DNA of 64,000 nucleotides from Trichomonas vaginalis G3 (taxonomy: Eukaryota > Parabasalia > Trichomonadida > Trichomonadidae), in the NCBI RefSeq assembly GCF_026262505.1, contig NC_067205.1, positions 11,284,001 to 11,348,000 on the forward strand, read 5' to 3'. The position numbers and the translations under genes were made by a program. Within the stretch, counting starts at the first letter, position 1, and every line of letters starts with the position of its first letter. Shown here one piece after another: positions 32,679-43,079 of the stretch. The notes under the pieces are model-generated. The model saw only the letters and a program-made list of their open reading frames with translations, made no database searches and was not told the DNA's origin.

Positions 32679-33566
32679 ATGAAGCATTTAATACATGACG
32701 TAGATGAAGACATGAATGAAACTACAGACAAACTTAACTCTTCTCTCATTCTTCCTTTCAGCAAAGATTATGAGTTCTGTTCAAATGGTGTGTATTTCTA
32801 TTGTGGAAAGATGGGTTCAGGTAAGACATTTAACCTCATTCGTCATATACTCATAACAGAACGTTTAGGAAATGACTCATATTATGACCAAATCATTATA
32901 TCAGCAACTTCAGACTCTATGGACTCAACAGCTAAAACATTTATGTCAAAAGTTCAAGCCTCTGTCGTTAAAGTTCCAGACAGTGAACTCATTGAATTTC
33001 TTCAACGTTACATTCGACATAAGAGGAAATATTATGCCATCGTTGAATTTATACAGTCAGGAATGCAAAAGACTTCTGAGGAGATGGAAAGAATTATTGA
33101 CAAACACCACTTACGTCAATACTCAGGAGTTTACGATATGAAACGACTTACAAACTACATTCTGTCAAAACTTTCAAAATACCCCTTCAAAAAATATCCA
33201 TCAAACACTTTATTAGTTTGTGACGACTTCGCTGGTAAAGGTTTAGTTTCAAAGCCTGACTCACCATTAGCTAACATCATTACTAAAGTCAGACATTACC
33301 ATTTAACTGTAGCAATACTTATGCAAACATGGAGGTTTTTAGCTTTAAACATAAAACGTCTCATAACTGACTTCGTTATATTTCAAGGTTTCTCACGCTA
33401 TGATATTGAACTCATTTGGAAACAGTCAGGTATAACATTACCTTTTGAAGAAATATGGGAAGCATATAAGTCTCTCATCTCTCCTCGTTCAGACCTTGAG
33501 ATTCATATCATGACTAATACCATTAAAGTCAAAAATATTCCATGGGAACGACCAACATTGTTTTAA
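32679..33566 (+). CDS. Polinton packaging ATPase, 295 aa
   Basis: Walker A GKMGSGKT is near residue 50 and a Walker B-like strand LLVCDD is around residue 180. The length fits the A32/FtsK-type DNA-packaging ATPases of Polintons. It stands divergent to the virion gene at 31787-32662. The reading frame is whole. Confidence 0.88.
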   Translation: MKHLIHDVDEDMNETTDKLNSSLILPFSKDYEFCSNGVYFYCGKMGSGKTFNLIRHILITERLGNDSYYDQIIISATSDSMDSTAKTFMSKVQASVVKVPDSELIEFLQRYIRHKRKYYAIVEFIQSGMQKTSEEMERIIDKHHLRQYSGVYDMKRLTNYILSKLSKYPFKKYPSNTLLVCDDFAGKGLVSKPDSPLANIITKVRHYHLTVAILMQTWRFLALNIKRLITDFVIFQGFSRYDIELIWKQSGITLPFEEIWEAYKSLISPRSDLEIHIMTNTIKVKNIPWERPTLF

Positions 33567-33964
33567 AGTTTAACCTTCAATTGACTGATGGTAAACAAAT
33601 TCCATGCATCTCTGTCGCCATTTCTGTTAATATTTTTGCTGTCATTCATATCATCCACTTCCCCATCCGTTAGCTTTTGAGGATATGCGTTAGAATAGCT
33701 GTTCTTAAATGAAGGCTTTTCACCTTTGAGAGCATAAACTCTATAACTTTCTGCATACTTTATGTTTGAACCTCCTGAGCCATCATTGACATAAATTTTT
33801 ATAGGCTTCCACCCTTTGTTCATGTTCCTGCTTCTTCCCTTAGCTCTTTTGTTCAGTAGTTCTACATCTTTATACACAGCACCTGTCTCAGTGAATTCAA
33901 CAATATTTTCATTCGTTAGCTTTACATTCAAACTCTTGTCGAGTATATTGTTCATTTCATACAT
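33563..33964 (-). CDS. Polinton protein, about 133 aa, unknown
   Basis: The frame is open further upstream, but the ATG at 33964 is preferred because it leaves a short divergent spacer with the gene starting at 33990. The last four bases overlap the end of the ATPase gene (convergent). The protein is Asn/Lys-rich with no recognised domain. Confidence 0.55.
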   Translation of the reverse strand: MYEMNNILDKSLNVKLTNENIVEFTETGAVYKDVELLNKRAKGRSRNMNKGWKPIKIYVNDGSGGSNIKYAESYRVYALKGEKPSFKNSYSNAYPQKLTDGEVDDMNDSKNINRNGDRDAWNLFTISQLKVKL

Positions 33965-33989
33965 ATAAAAGGTTTTTATTCTATATGAA

Positions 33990-34602
33990 ATGAGAAGCAA
34001 ATCCATCTTAGCTGGTGCCGTTAATGTTCCAATTGAACCAACATCAAATGTTGACTCACGAACGACAAACAATATTGTCATAAAGAACTATAGTTCAGAG
34101 TGTTTGAAAGAAAAAGAACCAGAACTTAAGTCGGTGAATTTAAACTCAGCTTCAAACGCTAACGCTACATCATGTTAAGTTAGAGTATCCACCACTGGAC
34201 CAAATTCTTTCAAGAGAAGCCAACGACAACCCTTACACAAATGTTCAAACAAATCCTTCAGATAACGTAGACCATTACCTTCTTCAGTTATACCAAACAA
34301 TTTTACTCAAAGACGATAAGAAGCTTTGGACAAATCTTATAAGCAAGAACCAAATAATTCTAACAAAGGAGGACCTTGAAAATGTTATCTCACGAATAAC
34401 AGGGAGACAATGTGTCATTGACTATCTCGACCCTGAAATCGAATGCTGTGGTCAAACGCCACTATTCATGAAAATAGGTAACATCCGCATCATTGAAACA
34501 CCAGGAACTACAGGAGTTGAGTTTAAGTATAAATATTCGAATGAATATACAAAACTTTCAACAGAATATAAACTTTGTTTGAAATATGTTTTAGTAAATT
34601 AA
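33990..34602 (+). pseudogene. Polinton protein, unknown, broken
   Basis: A coding region of about 200 codons with protein-like composition throughout (for example LLQLYQTILLKDDKKLW and ITGRQCVIDYLDPE). About one break. No family recognised. Confidence 0.55.
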
Positions 34603-34607
34603 AGCAG

Positions 34608-34637
34608 TCAGGACCTTCGGTCTTGGCTCTTTGCGCC
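34608..34637 (-). repeat. double-hairpin mini-repeat between Polinton genes
   Basis: On the minus strand it reads GGC..GCC then GACC-GAA-GGTC. The second stem differs from the other copies (GGGC-GAA-GCCC) by paired changes. Confidence 0.6.
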
Positions 34638-34653
34638 GTCAGTCAAAAAAATT

Positions 34654-34896
34654 TCAAGTTAGCAATTTGTAATATCTATCCAAAACTTCTTCAACACTAT
34701 TGAACTCATCTTCATAATGCAAACCTAATCTTATTGACTTGGTGCAGTTTTCACTAACACAATATTTTTCTGTTCTCTTGACTGACATAACTAACTCATT
34801 TGTTTCATCAAACAGCAACAACCAAAGTTCATGACCTAATACATAACATTCATACTTTATATTTTTAGCTCTGAGTTCTCTTGTAAGCTGTTGCAT
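34654..34896 (-). CDS. small Polinton protein, 80 aa, unknown
   Basis: Overlaps the end of the next upstream gene by about 40 bases on the same strand. Mixed alpha/beta composition (ECYVLGHELWLLLFDETNEL). No family recognised. Confidence 0.6.
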   Translation of the reverse strand: MQQLTRELRAKNIKYECYVLGHELWLLLFDETNELVMSVKRTEKYCVSENCTKSIRLGLHYEDEFNSVEEVLDRYYKLLT

Positions 34897-35633
34897 TTAA
34901 TATTTTCTAAAAAGTCAACTTCAACAGTCATTCGCACTGGTGCCTTCAGTTCTACAGGCTCTCCTTGAAAGTCAACAAGTCTGAATTGCATGTCTTTCAA
35001 ATTATGAGGACTAATGCGAACCCATTTACCTAAATGAGTTGCTATGACAGGAACGTTTGGAATGAACATTGAATTGACTGCATAACAGAAGGATTTATAT
35101 TCTACTGAACCTTTACTATTAACTCCTGAAATGCCTGTGACATTAGCTATTTTAGACTCAATGTATAAACAATTACCATAACATACGTATGGAACAGATT
35201 TCATCTCAATCGTTTTGTCAACACTTTTCAAAGGAAATGTCATATGGTATGCACCCAAAAGAAGTTGTACTCTATGACTCATTCGTGTTATCTTAAACTC
35301 CTTCGCATAACTGAACTTCAAAACTCCTGCAATAAGTTTAACATTCATTAAGTTTTCTTCGTTATCCTTGTTTATTGTAGTATTTATGAGAGCATTTAAC
35401 ACTCCAGCTAATGTTTCCATCTTATATTCTACATTATTGTGAAATCTTATTTCGTGCTTCTTTCCATCTATTTCAATCTCCATGAAATCTGTTTCATCTG
35501 TTATGACAAAAGTTGCGATAGTATTGAAGTCAACAACTCTGAAAGCAAGCGCTTCATTCTGAAGACCTAAGTTTGTTTGTAGCTTTACTGTCCCGTATTC
35601 GTTTGGGTCTGTACTTTGCAAATAGAACAACAT
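34857..35633 (-). CDS. Polinton penton-like minor capsid protein, 258 aa
   Basis: Strand-rich throughout. The C-terminus has the RLVDFQGEPVELKAPVRM pattern, a hydrophobic-Asp-x-x-Gly-x-x-hydrophobic block common near the end of Polinton minor capsid (penton) proteins. It is divergent from the collagen-like gene with a 17-base spacer. Assignment is by length, composition and that block. Confidence 0.6.
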   Translation of the reverse strand: MLFYLQSTDPNEYGTVKLQTNLGLQNEALAFRVVDFNTIATFVITDETDFMEIEIDGKKHEIRFHNNVEYKMETLAGVLNALINTTINKDNEENLMNVKLIAGVLKFSYAKEFKITRMSHRVQLLLGAYHMTFPLKSVDKTIEMKSVPYVCYGNCLYIESKIANVTGISGVNSKGSVEYKSFCYAVNSMFIPNVPVIATHLGKWVRISPHNLKDMQFRLVDFQGEPVELKAPVRMTVEVDFLENIKCNSLQENSELKI

Positions 35634-35650
35634 TTTATTCTCATTAAAAT

Positions 35651-36355
35651 ATGACTATTGCTGCATATGCGTATGAAACAAATGAAGCAAGAAGAGCACA
35701 TGAACTAGTAAACGAAAACTCAACTTTAACCATTGAAGGCAATGATTTAGTCATTGACGATGGAAAAACTAAAAAAGTCATTGATTTCGATACTTTTAAC
35801 ACGTATGACCCATTCATTACAATAAGTAAAGTTCCCATCATAAATGATGGAACGGTGCAATATATAAATTCTACAGTAGATGCCTCATTAGTGAAAGTAT
35901 TAAATGTTCTCATTGAATTGTTAAAGAGCTTTCGATTTGACGACAACATTAAATGCCTAAAGAATTTAGTCATGAATGAGAAACAAATTCTCGGCGTTGC
36001 TGGTAGCAGTAATGATGTACACCTTATGACATTAGAATATTATAACGAATATAAAGATGAACTGAAAGGAGAGAAGGGTGACACCGGACCTCAAGGACCA
36101 CAAGGAATACAAGGAATACAAGGACCTCAAGGCGAAAACGGTTTGGATGGTGAAGATGGAAAGGATGGAAAAACTGCTAAATCATGGATATGGAACCTTA
36201 TAAATACTGGTTTAACAGCTGCTTCATATGGAGTTCTTCAATACCAAATCGGAAAGATATGGGCGGTACTTGGTGAAGAAGTTTTAAATGACGTTAAAAA
36301 TGCTTTGAACTTCACTTCAAATGGTTCGGATACTATTAAAACTTTATCTGGTTGA
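35651..36355 (+). CDS. Polinton collagen-like protein, 234 aa
   Basis: An N-terminal strand-rich region is followed at about residues 139-175 by a run of Gly-X-Y triplets (GDTGPQGPQGIQGIQG...), then a C-terminal hydrophobic segment (ASYGVLQYQIGKIWAVL). Gly-X-Y runs form trimeric collagen-like stalks in many viral surface fibres. The stop overlaps the next start (TGAATG), so it is likely co-transcribed with the fibre gene. Confidence 0.8.
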   Translation: MTIAAYAYETNEARRAHELVNENSTLTIEGNDLVIDDGKTKKVIDFDTFNTYDPFITISKVPIINDGTVQYINSTVDASLVKVLNVLIELLKSFRFDDNIKCLKNLVMNEKQILGVAGSSNDVHLMTLEYYNEYKDELKGEKGDTGPQGPQGIQGIQGPQGENGLDGEDGKDGKTAKSWIWNLINTGLTAASYGVLQYQIGKIWAVLGEEVLNDVKNALNFTSNGSDTIKTLSG

Positions 36356-38511
36356 ATGCAAGAAACAAGGAGTCAAATAGATACTGTAAGACGTATAGCA
36401 AACAATGCACGTATGGGATTGGATACTTTACGAGAAGCACAAAATACACTAAAGCAAGCAAATGATATTCTTGGCTCAGTATCAGACATGCATGAAGATT
36501 GGCTTAAAGGTATTGACAAATCTTTAAAAAATCACAGTCAGTCTATTGCTGACTACAAGAAAAGTATAGATTTTTTACATAGTGCTATGGACGTACATGA
36601 TGGAAGCATAAGGAACTTACTTAATGCTAACAATAACTTACCAGGAACTATTAAAGCATTTATAAAGTCCTTTGTAAAACCCGGTGCTCTAACATTTAGG
36701 TCTTTGAGAGCAAGAGCATTGAAGTCAAGAGATGCAGAAACTCCAACAGAACCTACAGAAGGAACTGAAACAACAGAAACTCCAGAAGAACCACCAAAAC
36801 CAACAGCTAATGAAATATTGTTCGAATATTTTCCAAGGTACTCTGTTCTCATTGCATACATTCAAGAAATACTTAAGAAAGCAGACTTGACTTTAGGAGA
36901 TGATGAAAGTTCTGTATATCTTTCGTTCCAGTTTCAAATAGCAGAACTTTTGAGACAGATATGCTTAATGTATGACAACATCTCTGATTTCACAAGATAT
37001 GATGACGACCATGACCCCGAACACGGTGAAGAAGAAGTTTTACAAACATCCATTAAGACAGGAAAGGTTTTAACTCAAAGTCTCATTATTGACACCAAAG
37101 ATGGCGAAGTGGACGTTCTTCAAGAGCTGAAGAAAAATACTTCTTCGGGAGGTGGTGGTAGGCATGAACTTGAAATAAATGAGATAGAAGAGAAATTAGC
37201 CGAAAAAGCAGATAAAAACCATGTTCATTATATAACTTCAGACGAACAGATTATAACGGACTACCATGGATATTTAACACAGGATGAACAAATAAGCACT
37301 GAAGATGTTAATGAAAGAAGATATAAATTCATTCGTGCTAAAGGTTATGACATACACTGTACTGTACAGTATGACACAGGTAAAGCACCAGAAGCATTTG
37401 GTTATAACAATGAAATTTATGCTTCATACTTCTTTGTTAACGGTGTATTAGTTGAACCAAGATTTACTTTGAGAGTTAAGGCAAAAATAACTTTTGAAGA
37501 TGCTATTAAAAGTAAAGCCAGCAAAGATGAACTTGAAGCAATGAACAAAGTTTTGAAATCTCATAAACACAATATCTCCGATATAAATGAACTTCAAGCT
37601 ACATTAAATAGTAAAGCTGACAAGAACCATACACATGAATCCTTCACTACTGTTAGAGCAGACGACATAATATTGAACTATACCCTTGGTTCAAGTGCAC
37701 CTTTAGAGAATCCAAGTACAAGCGTAAAAGATACACTAAACTCCTTAAATAGTAAATGTATGAACATTGAAGGTCATGCCAGAAACTTTGAAACACATAA
37801 CTACCAGCAATGTTAGATAAGAAAGCTGACAAAGAACATACACATAAATCCTTCACTACTGTTAGAGCAGACGACATAATATTGAACTATGATTTGGGTT
37901 CAAGTGCACCTTTAGAGAATCCGAGTACAAGCGTAAAAGATACTCTTAACAATTTAGATAACAGTTGCAGGAATATCGAAGGTCATGCCAGAAACTTTGA
38001 AGCATATGAACTACCAGCAATGTTAGATAAGAAAGCAGACAAAACAGAGCTTCAAACATTAAAGACTGAAATACTTCAAACATTATATCCTGTTGGTTCT
38101 ATTTATATGTCAATGAACTCAACAAATCCAGAAACAGTTTTAGGTTTTGGTACGTGGAAGCAGATTGTAGATAAGTTCTTATACTGTGCTAGATATTCAA
38201 AGCAAACAGGAGGTTCGAAGAAAATTAAAGAAGCAAACCTTCCACCGCACACTCATACAGGAACTACAAACACAACAGGTAGTCATTCACATTCAATAAC
38301 AAAAAGAGGTTATACAAATCTTGCAGCAGGTTCGGATAGACAGGGAATGAATAGATATGATATTTCAAGTGACCCAGTAGATTCAAGCGCAGGTATTTTC
38401 TGTGGAACCACAGGAAATCATTCACACACTTTCACAACAAATCCAACAGGCTCGGGTGCAGATTATATGCCACCATTTGTGACTATATTCGCATGGTACC
38501 GCGTTCAATGA
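36356..38511 (+). pseudogene. Polinton tail-fibre-like adhesin, broken
   Basis: A long coiled-coil N-terminal part is followed by repeated KADKNHTH-type segments and a C-terminal module containing YPVGSIYMSMNSTNP, LGFGTWKQI and a closing PPFVTIFAWYRVQ. The last parts resemble the receptor-binding tips and His-rich collars of phage short tail fibres. About one break, in an internally duplicated region. A related gene lies at 61354-62760 in P3. Confidence 0.8.
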
Positions 38512-38551
38512 ACGCGCTTGAGCCTTGAATAAAGTCTTTAACTTTACATAA

Positions 38552-39636
38552 ATGAGCTTGAAAGAAGTATTCGAACAACATCCATGGAGGTCATTTAAGA
38601 AGTTCAATGAAGCTGCAAAGAGTTGGGGATTTACTAACAGAGCTGAAGTGAAAAGGTTCTTTGACAAAATGTTGTACATCAAACAAAAATAAACCCTTAC
38701 GACTACTTTTTACCAATTTACTCCAACACTCCTGACGCATACCAATTTGACACTCTCATTCAAAGCAGAAAAGGAGGACATAAACCATTCCTCATCTTCA
38801 TTAATGTTAACACTCGCAAAGCATATGCATATCCAATGAGGAATAAAGGAACTCGTGAAGTGTTAAGAGTTTTACAAAAGTTTGTAGCAGAACATAGCCC
38901 AAGTACTTTAACATCAGACCAAGACAGTGCATACCTCAGCAATGAAATCACAGATTTTCTCATTAAGCATAACATAACTCACTACACTACTGAAGACCAT
39001 AACCATAACATACTCGGCATCATAAACCGCTTCATAAGAACGCTCAGAGATTTAAACCAAGAGCGAGACTTTACCGAAGAAACAATGAAACATTTTCTCG
39101 AAGTATATAATTCCTCAACACATTCTACAACAGGGCATACACCAAATTCAATGACACAACAACAAGAAGAAAAGTATATACAAAAGAAACGAAGCCAAAC
39201 ACAAAATATCAGAAATTCAACACAATTTACCCTCATTCCTGGTACAAAAGTTCGTGTAGTTCTTGACGACAAACCGTTGACAAAGAAACGTTTAAGGTTA
39301 AGTAGAAACTATTATATCGTAGACTCTACGCAAGGTAATGGATATCTTATAAAAGCTGCTGACGACTCTATTGCGTTTTACCCTCGACATAAATTAGTCG
39401 AAAGTAGTAATGGCAAACTTGCTGAAACCATTGACGAAGCAAAGCGAGGAGTGGTTATTGAAATACTTGGCTACAACATAAACGATGACACTTATAAAGT
39501 AAGATATGAAGGAGGCGTTGAAGATGTTATACCATCTAAGAACTTGAGAGAGTCAAAGTCAACACATCTGGGACCATTAGAGCGGGAGGACTGGAAAGAC
39601 AAAAATAAGCCAGAAAGAATAAGAAAATTCTTCTAA
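38552..39636 (+). pseudogene. Polinton retroviral-type integrase, broken
   Basis: It shows the integrase core (LIFINVNTRKAYAYPM; LTSDQDSAYLS; HNILGIINRFIRTLRD), then a C-terminal chromodomain-like strand module (EILGYNINDDTYKVRY). This enzyme inserts the element and makes the short target duplication. About one break. P3 has a decayed relative at 62763-63720. Confidence 0.85.
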
Positions 39637-39810
39637 ACTTTTTCATTAGATGTAAATCAGACAAAATAATTTTTAGGTGAAGAGGTGAGATCTCACCTGT
39701 TTTTTCACCTCTTTTTTCACCCTCATGAAAATTCATGAATTTCCTTAAGATAGAAAAATAAAGTTAGTTTTATTTTTTATTTATTTTTTATTTGGTATGT
39801 AAGAACAGAA

Positions 39811-40236
39811 ATGTCAGTCGAAGCAAAAACATTCACGAACAAATCTAATGGCGAAACATTCACAAAAGGCACTTATAATGGTATTGAAGTCTTACGTAGA
39901 GACAAGGATGGTTACATTAATGCAACAAAGATGGCAAGAGAAGCAGGAAAGTTAAACCATTTAAACAGATTTCTCAATAGTGCTAAAATGCAGGAAATTC
40001 TTGAGTTTTGGTTGAAAGAATACGGTCGAGCCAAAAGTGGCTCAACCTCAAAACAAGCATTTTATGAGCTTACTAAGGGTGTTATAAATGAATTCAAAGG
40101 TATTTACATACATCCTGACCTCGTTCATTTTGTTGCTGAATGGTGCTCTGTAAAGTATGCATTTTATGTCAAAGATATTATGGACTCCATAGACAAAAAA
40201 GTTCATGAGAAGTTAGATGAAGAAGAAATAAAGTAA
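39811..40236 (+). CDS. Polinton KilA-N domain protein, 141 aa
   Basis: Residues 22-130 form a KilA-N domain (GIEVLRRDKDGYINATKMAR; GIYIHPDLVHFVAEWCSVKY), a DNA-binding module common in phages and large DNA viruses. It lies downstream of a T-rich tract and an ATG-TAA start-stop pair. It may regulate or process element DNA. The frame is whole. Confidence 0.88.
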   Translation: MSVEAKTFTNKSNGETFTKGTYNGIEVLRRDKDGYINATKMAREAGKLNHLNRFLNSAKMQEILEFWLKEYGRAKSGSTSKQAFYELTKGVINEFKGIYIHPDLVHFVAEWCSVKYAFYVKDIMDSIDKKVHEKLDEEEIK

Positions 40237-40326
40237 ATTTTTTATTTATTCCCGTGGAAGATAGAGCACTTTTATGATACTTTTTATTCACGACAAACAA
40301 GACAAACAAAGAAAATAAGAAAATAC

Positions 40327-40399
40327 GGCGCTGTCGCGGTTCGAACCACAGACCCCGACCCCTCCATAACACCACCTTAGACCACCGTGCTACGTAGCC
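40327..40399 (-). other. tRNA-like sequence with A-box and B-box matches
   Basis: On the minus strand the 73-base stretch starts GGCTACG, has TAGCACGGTGG (fits the A box) and GGTTCGAACC (close to the B box), and ends CAGCGCC. However, the acceptor, anticodon and T stems pair poorly, so it is either a decayed tRNA or a chance promoter-like sequence. Its GC content stands out from the AT-rich surroundings. Confidence 0.22.
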
Positions 40400-40440
40400 T
40401 GTCGACATAAGATTTTATAAATTGCATATTTGACGTAAAT

Positions 40441-40644
40441 TTATTTCCATCTGGCTTCCCACCGCATAAGATATTCATACGTGTTTGTAAGACATTCATT
40501 AAACTTCTTTTCTATTGCATCTAATCTTGGGTTATTTTTTTCAATAACTTGTCTGTATTCTTCATCATTGTTAACCAATTTTTTATCTACAAATTTTATT
40601 AGTGTTTGATTCACTTCGTTATAATAACGGTCATATTCTTTCAA
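40441..40644 (-). CDS. small Polinton protein, 67 aa, unknown
   Basis: Helical and charged, possibly coiled-coil (ERQVIEK-type spacing, for example RLDAIEKKFNECL). No family recognised; the region to 40880 holds no other gene. Confidence 0.45.
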   Translation of the reverse strand: MKEYDRYYNEVNQTLIKFVDKKLVNNDEEYRQVIEKNNPRLDAIEKKFNECLTNTYEYLMRWEARWK

Positions 40645-40880
40645 TACGTAAGTGAAGACAAAATGCGTCGTACCTTCAATCTTAAAGCTTAAAGAACTTT
40701 CAACACAGTTTTGAGGTCTGTCAGTGCGTCAATGAGATAGTATTCGAAGTCAGTCAATAATCTTTTTAAAGTCATTTCATACAGGATAAAATTTAATGTT
40801 GTGAAGAAATAGTGTTTATCTCAGAAAAAATAACGCTAATTCATTTTTTTATTTTTTTTATTTTGTATGTAAAGACAGTA

Positions 40881-41668
40881 ATGTCAACATTAGAGAACAC
40901 AACAACAGTTATAGTCCATGAAGCTATAAATGAAGAATACGAGTACATACAATATAACAAACAGTTACGTCTCATTCGTTCAGTCAAAGATGACATGTAC
41001 CAAATGCAAAGTATAATGAATGCTCTTCGTTCTACAAAGCAAGCATATCATTGGTTTGAAACCAACAGACAAAAGAACTTTTAGAAGAATTTCCTCATAT
41101 GATTGCTTCCCTCGGAAAACCGAGAGAAGAGATTCCGTACGAAAATCGCAAGAATTTGGCTCCTGGTTTGAAAGGTTATTATGTTCATAGACTTTTAGTA
41201 AATGCTGTAGCAATGTGGGCTTCACCTCGTTATGCTTGTTATATTTTCATGATGTTAGATGAACTATAAAAGCGGGGAGAGATGGAAAAGAAACTTCATG
41301 CAAAGATGAAGTCATTGAATCAAAGACAAAAGCATACAGAAAAGAATACCGCGTTCAGTACCAAAAAAGGAAAGAGTTATAGGTATATGATTTATACTGA
41401 AGAGTTGGAGAAAGAAGAAGATAAAGATATGGTTATGTTGCATTTAGTCAGAAGAAACAACAAGAGCTTTTATGACTTAGCTAAAATATATAAATCTGAC
41501 AGAAACTGGTTCTATCGTGAAAACTTACCGATTTCAATGACACCGAATGAGCAAATAAAGGAAATTGTCAAAAATACTCTTCCTCAAACACACTATGACA
41601 TCAAAGGTTGCACAATACTTACATTCAAAGAAGACTTAACATTACTGAAGGAAAAAATTATTCGATAA
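40881..41668 (+). pseudogene. Polinton KilA-N-like protein, broken
   Basis: The first half contains GYYVHRLLVNAVAMWASPRY, clearly related to the HPDLVHFVAEWCSVKY block of the KilA-N protein at 39811. The second half is Lys-rich and helical and ends near 41668. About two breaks. The same ATG-TAA pair precedes the start. Confidence 0.65.
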
Positions 41669-41917
41669 CTTCAAAGAGGAAGAATAAAAAAAATCTAAGC
41701 TAATTTTATTTTTTTTTATAAAATTTTATCTCATATGAAAGAACATGAATTTAGATATTCGAACTCATGACAGAAGAAGAGAACGAACAACATGTAAAAG
41801 ATTATGCAAAATTTCTGAAGGTATATAAAGCTTATGAAAAAGCGTATGAAAGTTTATACATTGGGGAATTGTTGTAAAATATCGATATGAAGACTAACCA
41901 AAAATATATTTTTGCTT

Positions 41918-42378
41918 AAATAGCTTCAGGGTCTATTTCTTCAACCATTTCACTTCCTTCGTCAATGTCAATAGAAGCTTCTTCAACCTTTGGTAAGAAT
42001 TTCTGTATAACATCTTTGTTCGTTATTGTTTTCAGAGATGAAGGATAATATTTCACATTTGTTTCACCCTTCTTATATTCTTTCTGTTCGGAAAGATTTA
42101 AAGCAATACTGAAGAAGTCAATGTTAGAGTTCTTTATGACAGTATAATGAGTATCTTTGAATTCACGAAGAAACTCTTTTGTTTCAAAACTACTGCTAAC
42201 TCTTGTGAAGTATAACGTTTGCGGTCATGACGATAGCTAATGGTCTGACATACTGACCAAACTTAGATTCTTTCACAAACTTCTTGTTAAAGATAACATT
42301 AACATTTGAAGCATTATTGAACTCATTCTTGATGGCAGTAGCGAGAGCATTGTATGAAAAGAACTTGCAATCTTGCAT
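41918..42378 (-). pseudogene. Polinton protein, unknown, broken
   Basis: The coding composition continues over about 150 codons and ends in an acidic tail (EMVEEIDPEAI). About one break. It is divergent from the gene at 42478. No family recognised. Confidence 0.5.
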
Positions 42379-42477
42379 GTGTTTTCATTAAAATAAAAAT
42401 ATTAAATTATTTTGAAAAATAACTTTAAAAATCTAATCTAATTTTTTCAAAAAATATTTTTTTATTTCCTACTAAAA

Positions 42478-43062
42478 ATGTATCGGAAGTTGTCTAAGTT
42501 AGAACTCGAAATAAAACAACTTCTTACAGAAGCTAATATAGATGTTGCAAAGCATTACGCAACAAACAAAAAAGCACTCGCTGACTTCATTAAAGACTAT
42601 AATGGTGCAATAAGTTATGATAGAATTCATGAGTTCATAAAGCCGCAACGCGGCGAGGACGAAGTCCATGCAAGAGCATTTCCTTTAAATGACGTTGCTA
42701 TTGACTTATATCATAGACGTTCAGTACCTCATGAAGTAAGAAGAGAAATGTTTGACATAACAAATGCAAACGTTGGTGAAACAAGAAGAAGAGACGACAC
42801 ACTGAAACAACAGAGAAGAGAGATGTTTAAGAGCGCTATAGAACAAGTTCGCAAAGCTAACGATGTCATTCGTTCCATTGACGACAAACCAAAAGAAGGT
42901 GAGAGATGGTTAAAGAAAGATGAAGAGAATAGGAAGAGAAATGTGAAGTCAGGCAATAGACTCATTGACTTTAACATCGAAGCTTTAGATGAACCAAACA
43001 GAGACTACTTACACAAACATTTCGGTAAGGTTTTCATGAGACTCTTAGAGAAATTAAAATAA
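42478..43062 (+). CDS. Polinton protein upstream of the polymerase, 194 aa, unknown
   Basis: Highly charged and helical, with many Arg/Lys. Its position just before the protein-primed polymerase would suit a terminal protein or replication accessory factor, but no motif supports that. Residues 55-65 (KPQRGEDEVHA) are encoded by a double hairpin inserted in frame (42643-42670). Confidence 0.65.
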   Translation: MYRKLSKLELEIKQLLTEANIDVAKHYATNKKALADFIKDYNGAISYDRIHEFIKPQRGEDEVHARAFPLNDVAIDLYHRRSVPHEVRREMFDITNANVGETRRRDDTLKQQRREMFKSAIEQVRKANDVIRSIDDKPKEGERWLKKDEENRKRNVKSGNRLIDFNIEALDEPNRDYLHKHFGKVFMRLLEKLK

Positions 43063-43079
43063 ACTCACAACAGAGATGG

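Noticed and set aside
38982-39272. Antisense ORFs in the Polinton structural and integrase genes
   Set aside because: Shadows of better-supported genes on the other strand.
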